In this document: positions 59,401 to 64,000 of the stretch, piece after piece
How positions within the stretch are numbered: the stretch's first letter is position 1
Layout: the number at the start of each line of letters is the position of its first letter
Source of the DNA: Sipunculus nudus
Lineage: Eukaryota; Annelida; Sipuncula; Golfingiida; Sipunculidae
Direction of reading: 5' to 3'
NCBI GenBank assembly: GCA_026874595.1
Contig: CM049318.1
Span: forward strand, 33,873,956 to 33,937,955
Length of the DNA stretch: 64,000 nt
The notes under the pieces: generated by a model
Seen by the model: only the letters and a program-made list of their open reading frames with translations
Databases searched by the model: none
Told to the model about the DNA's origin: nothing
Made by a program: the position numbers and the translations under genes

Positions 59401-60231
59401 GAATTATCATGGGTCTCCCTGTGTGTCAAGAACAAAGATTCTAGGTCCAGTCGTTACGATTTGTACCCTGTTGACAGATAACTACATCCTTAAAGGTCTC
59501 AAAAATGGAGAAAACAATTCGTGAACATTGAAAAATACAGGTGGCGCCACCAGTCTGCACAAACTGATGAAACATCTCATGATCAATATGTATGTCGAAA
59601 ATCATGACCATCAGTGATGTAGTTAATGAGATATTGAAGTTTTTGTATGAAATTTTTGACTATTCTGGGGGGTAATTTTGGGCCCCATAGCTCGAAGGAT
59701 ATGGGTAACAGAGACCTAATTTCTGGTTTCCATGGAGACTTTTTATAGGTCACTCACTGTGTCAAGAATGAAGATTCTAGGTCCAGTCTTTACGATTTGT
59801 GCCGTGTTAACAGTTGTTCACATTTTTAAAGGTCTCAAAAATAGAGAAAAAAATTCGTAAAAAATCTAAAAATACAGGTGGCGCCACCAGTCTGCAGGAA
59901 CTGATGGAACATCTCATGATAAATATGTATGCCAAAAATCATAACCATCAGTGATGTAGTTAATGAGATATTAAAGTTTTTGTATGAAATTTTTTACTAT
60001 TCTGGGGGGTACTTTGGGGCCCCATAGCTCAAAGGATATGGGTAACAGAGACCTAATCTCTGGTTTCCAAGGAGATTTTTCATGGACCTCTCAGAATGTA
60101 AAGTTACAAGATTCTAAGTCCAGCGGTTATGATTTGTGCCAGGTTAACGGACAGACAGACGGACAGACAGACAACGGACAAAGAGTGATCGCTATAGCTC
60201 AGCATTACTGAAAGTCAGCTGAGCTAAAAAT
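56482..60231 (+). mobile_element. P1 element, type I, complete
   Basis: Starts ACAAGTGACCCATGGGTC. It has 280-bp units (about 56780-57590), the hairpin spacer (57600-57840), seven 340-bp units (57842, 58187, 58530, 58868, 59207, 59539 and 59877), then GACAGACGGACAGACAGAC and the hairpin ending GCTGAGCTAAAAA. The right flank is R330 sequence. Two neighbouring 340-bp units (58868 and 59539) are almost identical, suggesting recent array expansion. Confidence 0.8.
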
Positions 60232-60272
60232 GGTCAAAAATAAAATACCGCCCGCACGCAGTGATTTCTGAA
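60232..60272 (+). repeat. R330 repeat, right part after the P1 insertion
   Basis: ATACCGCCCGCACGCAGTGA and TTTCTGA continue the R330 copy interrupted at 55329. Confidence 0.65.
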
Positions 60273-60880
60273 ACAAGGGACCCATGGGTCAGGGCGCTCA
60301 GCTGATCCTGATTGGACTATAAATGTATCACCATTGTGATACTATATTGAGTAGATAAAGCTTAGAATATCATGGTCATGTTGGGTTTTATAAAGGAATA
60401 TAATGTAATATGTGAGTAAATGATATATGAAATAACCTGACTGATGGATTAATATGGAGTAAAATATAGTGGTTTATTTTTTATTTATTTGGGAGGGGTC
60501 GAAAAAAGCAATTTATTTGAGCAAATATGAATGCAATGACAGTATGCTAAGCAGTGGTATAATGATGATAAGGCTATTTGTTGAAGGATCTATAGTGTAT
60601 GGAAAACTGCAAGAGTTCAATTTGACAGATAAAAGGTTATGATTAACTTTGTTGATGAGGGGATTTATGAATTTGTGACTGTATGACATAATATCTTGAC
60701 AAGATCGGTCTTGACAAGGTGCATTATTTTGATGCCCCTCACGTCTACATATTACACAATATTGACATAATTTCTGGTATGTACATAGGTACCTATGGAC
60801 AAATGGTCAACAGTACTGAACCACCTGGAAGGTTAAAATCTTAAAAATATGATGAAATGTAGATAGGTAGTGTGACTTGA

Positions 60881-60918
60881 TAGGGGGGTGGGGGGGGGGG
60901 GTGGGGGGAGGGGTGTTG
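60881..60918. repeat. poly-G rich tract
   Basis: Several G runs broken by T or A within the type II unit; could form a G-quadruplex. Confidence 0.8.
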
Positions 60919-61426
60919 TGTTATGATCAGAGTTACAATGCCTCTGTCTCTCTGTAGATATTTTCTTTAATTATTAAATTTTATGCTATAGCCATAGAAC
61001 TATTGTTCACAGTGCCAAGGAGCAAAGCCTCAGTGGGATGAAGAAGGGGATGGTGAGAGTTACAACACCCTTGCATATACATACAGGATATGAAATTTAA
61101 TTCAACAGTGCTTATAAAAAAAAGTTTATTCATGAACATTAAATATTTGAAACAGAAAGAAAGATGGAGAAACAAAGCAAATAATTTTTTCCCCCATTCT
61201 ACTGAGCCAAGAAAAAATTAACAATATTTGCATTTATTCCTTTTTTTCATTACATAATTTTAATCCAAGTTTCCGAATGTTACTATAAATTTACAGTATA
61301 ACATACATATGATTGTGAATATTTCAGTTGATTCACATTTCTAAATTGCATCAACATTTATAGCTAATGTATCTAGTTTATAGTACCTGTCAACAGAATG
61401 GGATGGAGGGAGCAAGGGAGGCAATT

Positions 61427-61430
<4 letters not shown>

Positions 61431-61477
<47 letters not shown>
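61431..61477. repeat. (GA)n microsatellite
   Basis: Pure GA run followed by a degenerate GA-rich stretch to about 61565. Confidence 0.95.
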
Positions 61478-61481
<4 letters not shown>

Positions 61482-61881
61482 AAGATGGAGAAAGAAAGAG
61501 AAAAAGCAGAGGAGAGAAAGAGAGAGAAAGAGAGACCTAGACTGCCAGAGAGAGAGAAAGAGAGGCTCTCTGGTAATTACTGCCTGACCCAGCCTGACCC
61601 AGACACTCACAGTCAGACCTGAAGGTGTTATGTAACTGCCCAGTACACTGCATTTATACTGATCTGATGCAAACAATGAAGACATGGTACCTGGAAACTT
61701 GAATAAAATCTACAGTTTTTGATCAATTGGTTTCAAATTTCAGATTTTAACAGATGAAATGTTAATGTGTACATGCTGTGAAAATTATATCCACAGCACT
61801 AACAGGAAAAATTTGAATATTTATATTTTTTTAAATGGTATCAGGAAAAAAAGAAAAGTATTCTCAGCTATAAAACTAATA

Positions 61882-63112
61882 CAGTGGAACCCCACAATTA
61901 CGACCACCCTGGGGACTGAGCAAAGTGGTCGTAATTTGGGGGTGGTCGTATTTGTGAAAATCTTACCTTGGTCGCATATATCACGGCGATGTTTAATGTG
62001 TATCAGTTTGTATATATTGCATATTTTTAATGTGAATTATAACAAAATATTTTACTAAGCGGAGAACCCTTATTAGAAATGTTTAATTTTGTGTAGCTGA
62101 AAAGAAAACAAAATTGTTTTATATATTTATTCATGATAAAAATATATATACATGTACACTGATGATTAACACATAATTACACTAGAGACAATACGAAGAT
62201 AACCTATTTGAACATACTGAATATAATATGTGGTTGTCATATATTTAGCCCTCAGCCTGAGTATATATTGCGTGCACTTGAGTTTTACCGACGCTTGACT
62301 GCTGAGCCAGTTGGCGCTGACTGCATCCTGGTGTTTCCGCCTTGATTAACACCACTTTCTCCTTCAAGGAGCGCTCTTTCCAAGGCATGGTCGCACAACA
62401 GCAAGCAATTTAAACGCAAACTGAACCAGTAGAGAAATAAACTGACAGCGATTTATCTGATAAGGCAAGACAACGGATTTGCCCCATGCAAGCTTTGTAT
62501 TTATACATTTGACTGACTGCTCAATACTCAGTGTGAGTAAGGTATGAGCACATTTAGGATTAACTAGATCATTAATTTGACCAATGAGGATCGAACATTA
62601 TGTGATGAGTAAAAATATTAAGCTCTCACCCCCGATCTTTTGGTAGCTGTAATACAGGTGATCACTGAGGGGCAATTAGCATCGCTAGCCCAAGACCCCA
62701 GGGCAGTTAGCCAGGCAGACTGGCTTATTAAGTAATCAGGCCGATAGTTACCCTCTTTGATCTATAACTTTGCCTCAACGAGTCCCAGTGCGGACACCGA
62801 GTCAGGAAGGGTTACACTAGGGTTTAGAACCCTTGTTACCCTCTTTGATCTTTCGTTAAGGCGCCTGTGACAAGGCGCAGCCATTGACTCGTGACAAAAG
62901 TTGTTTCAGTACTTCTCGGCGGTGGTCGCATTAGCGGGGTCGCATTAGCGCTGGGGCCAGGATTTCTGGTCGTAATTCTGAATTTAGGGGTGGTCGTAAT
63001 TTTGAGTCATTTTTAAACATAAATAAACTAATGAAAATTCTGGACCCAGCAAAGTGGTCGTAATTGTGGGGTGGTCGCAATTGTGGGGTGGTCGCAAGGC
63101 GGGGTTCCGCTG
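61882..63112. mobile_element. pogo/Tigger-like transposon with transposase remnant
   Basis: Ends CAGTGGAACCCC and GGGGTTCCGCTG, each flanked by TA. Subterminal GTGGTCGTAATT(G/T) words repeat at both ends in inverted order. The 1231-bp interior holds the N-terminal helix-turn-helix of a CENP-B/Tigger-type transposase (62245-62388, minus). The catalytic DDE part is absent. Inserted in the P1 element that starts at 60273. Confidence 0.8.
62245..62388 (-). pseudogene. Tigger/pogo transposase N-terminal helix-turn-helix remnant
   Basis: ATG opens 47 codons to TAA. The product begins MPWKERSLKEKVVLIKAE and continues through SQRQLAQQSSVGKTQV, the spacing of the CENP-B N-terminal DNA-binding helix-turn-helix (LKEKVxxI...SQRxLAxxxxVxKxxV). 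The rest of the transposase (second HTH and DDE domain) is not found, so the gene is a truncated relic. Confidence 0.65.
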
Positions 63113-63995
63113 TACATATGTTAAAATTAATCCAAGGATCAAAACACCCAATATATCATACCAGGAGCAAACTGGAGTTGGGAATGTTTAATTTTATGAA
63201 CTGAAATAAAGGACCAGCAATATAAATTTTGATTATTTAGCCAGTCTCATGTAACAACTGATACAACCATAAGTTATAAGTCAAACAAATTAAAATCTTT
63301 AATGAACACTTGTTTGAGTAATATTTTAAATTTTTGACATATTTATTTATTATTTTAATTTTGTAATAAATATAAACCAACAAGTTAAAGACCTGGAAAA
63401 GACCTGGAAATTTAGATTAATTTAATATAATCAACTGCATCCTTGTCTATCATTATCTTGCTTCATATAATCCCTAATAGTAAACAACAATTTATTTTAA
63501 TTATTTATTTTTCATTTTTATGGTTGAAATATAAAATACCCAATGGTGACTGCATGGTGTTATTTGAAATACAATTTTGGCCATCCATGGAAGATCCATA
63601 AATGATCAGTAATTGCAAGGTAATCCCCTGTAACTCATTAACTATAAATTCCTTTTCCATTTATTTTTTTAAGTTCTTATCATAAACCAAATATTAAAAA
63701 AAAAGTTTATTGTTATGTTTATGGCCTAAACAAAACTAGTGAAGGGGGTTGGACAGTTAGATCCAATTGAAGCCACCCAAGAGCTGGCTGGCTGCAGAGT
63801 GCCTCGCTTCAAGCATGCATAATTGGCCTGAAAGGTCAATGTGGGGACATAAAAGAGGGGCTTCAGTACAGCCAAGGTGTGATATGGTCTCATAAAAACT
63901 TTCATAAAAGCTAGTTTTTGACCAATTCCTTTTATAACTTCAGAATTTAGAAGCTTAAATCCTTACCAGTGCAAGATATGAAAATTAAATCAACA
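63113..63995. other. type II P1 body, AT-rich, no exon seen
   Basis: Continuation of the P1 type II element past the inserted transposon. No kinase N-lobe exon was recognised on the minus strand. Confidence 0.4.
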
Positions 63996-64000
63996 GTGCT

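Larger units (their letters stand above)
60273..64000 (+). mobile_element. P1 element, type II, running off the window
   Basis: Starts ACAAGGGACCCATGGGTC. The first 550 bp match 37480-38000. Type II unit marks (AAATTAAATCAACAGTGCT or variants) recur near 61090, 61775 and 63980, with poly-G or GA tracts at 60885 and 61431. A pogo/Tigger element (61882-63112) is inserted in it. The 3' hairpin is not reached. Confidence 0.65.

Noticed and set aside
33247-60231. CRISPR-like array from regular 280-340-bp repeats
   Set aside because: Units are long, contiguous, without unique spacers, and the genome is eukaryotic.
61398-61685. Arg/Glu-rich and Ser/Leu-rich frames
   Set aside because: Translations of the GA microsatellite.

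Overview
This window is animal nuclear DNA: AT-rich, with introns bounded by GT/AG sites, large intergenic spaces, many microsatellites and very many dispersed repeats. The repeats share the layout described for Pearl/Helentron-type elements of bivalve molluscs (left flank, tandem core, ACGG-type microsatellite, 3' hairpin). Together with an invertebrate NIK-like kinase gene, this points to a bivalve or related mollusc. That assignment is inference; no species marker was seen.

The main gene lies on the minus strand from about 64,000 down to 22,870. Eight exons join in phase, in transcript order 52756-52625, 51007-50736, 50192-50048, 49531-48092, 43421-43324, 31231-31120, 30525-30419 and 26076-25867. 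They encode the catalytic loop and C-lobe of a protein kinase, a long Ser/Thr/Gln-rich linker and a C-terminal domain that matches vertebrate MAP3K14 (NF-kappaB-inducing kinase). The ATP-binding N-lobe is not found and should lie beyond the right edge. A roughly 3-kb 3' UTR is inferred.

The left third (1-22,000) holds the last two visible exons of a plus-strand gene for a beta-rich protein (1692-1790, 5733-5999, poly(A) signal at 6214), a TATA-driven plus-strand gene whose first exon is a signal peptide (11185-11251) with a possible Cys-rich terminal exon (13573-13694), a tRNA-derived SINE and a pogo/Tigger-like MITE. It also holds an unusual element at about 14.8-16.4 kb. There, arrays of the pentamer ACGGT are spaced about one helical turn apart and point inward from both sides, each ending at a TATA box, over a small centre with convergent open frames. 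This is the best candidate for an undescribed system.

The rest is mostly repeats. I name four families here: P1 (starts at a GACCCATGGGTC palindrome, ends GCTGAGCTAAAAA), P2 (ends GGCGGGGGCATAAAA), P3 (ends GGCTGAGGGCTAA) and P4 (ends CGAGGGGATAATAA). P1 has at least four kinds of body: type I (two tandem cores of about 280 and 340 bp), type II (about 750-bp core with poly-G), a third kind, and one carrying nuclear-receptor-like sites. Every P1-P4 copy inside the kinase gene lies antisense to it. Several P1 copies are joined head to tail, sharing one 3' end.
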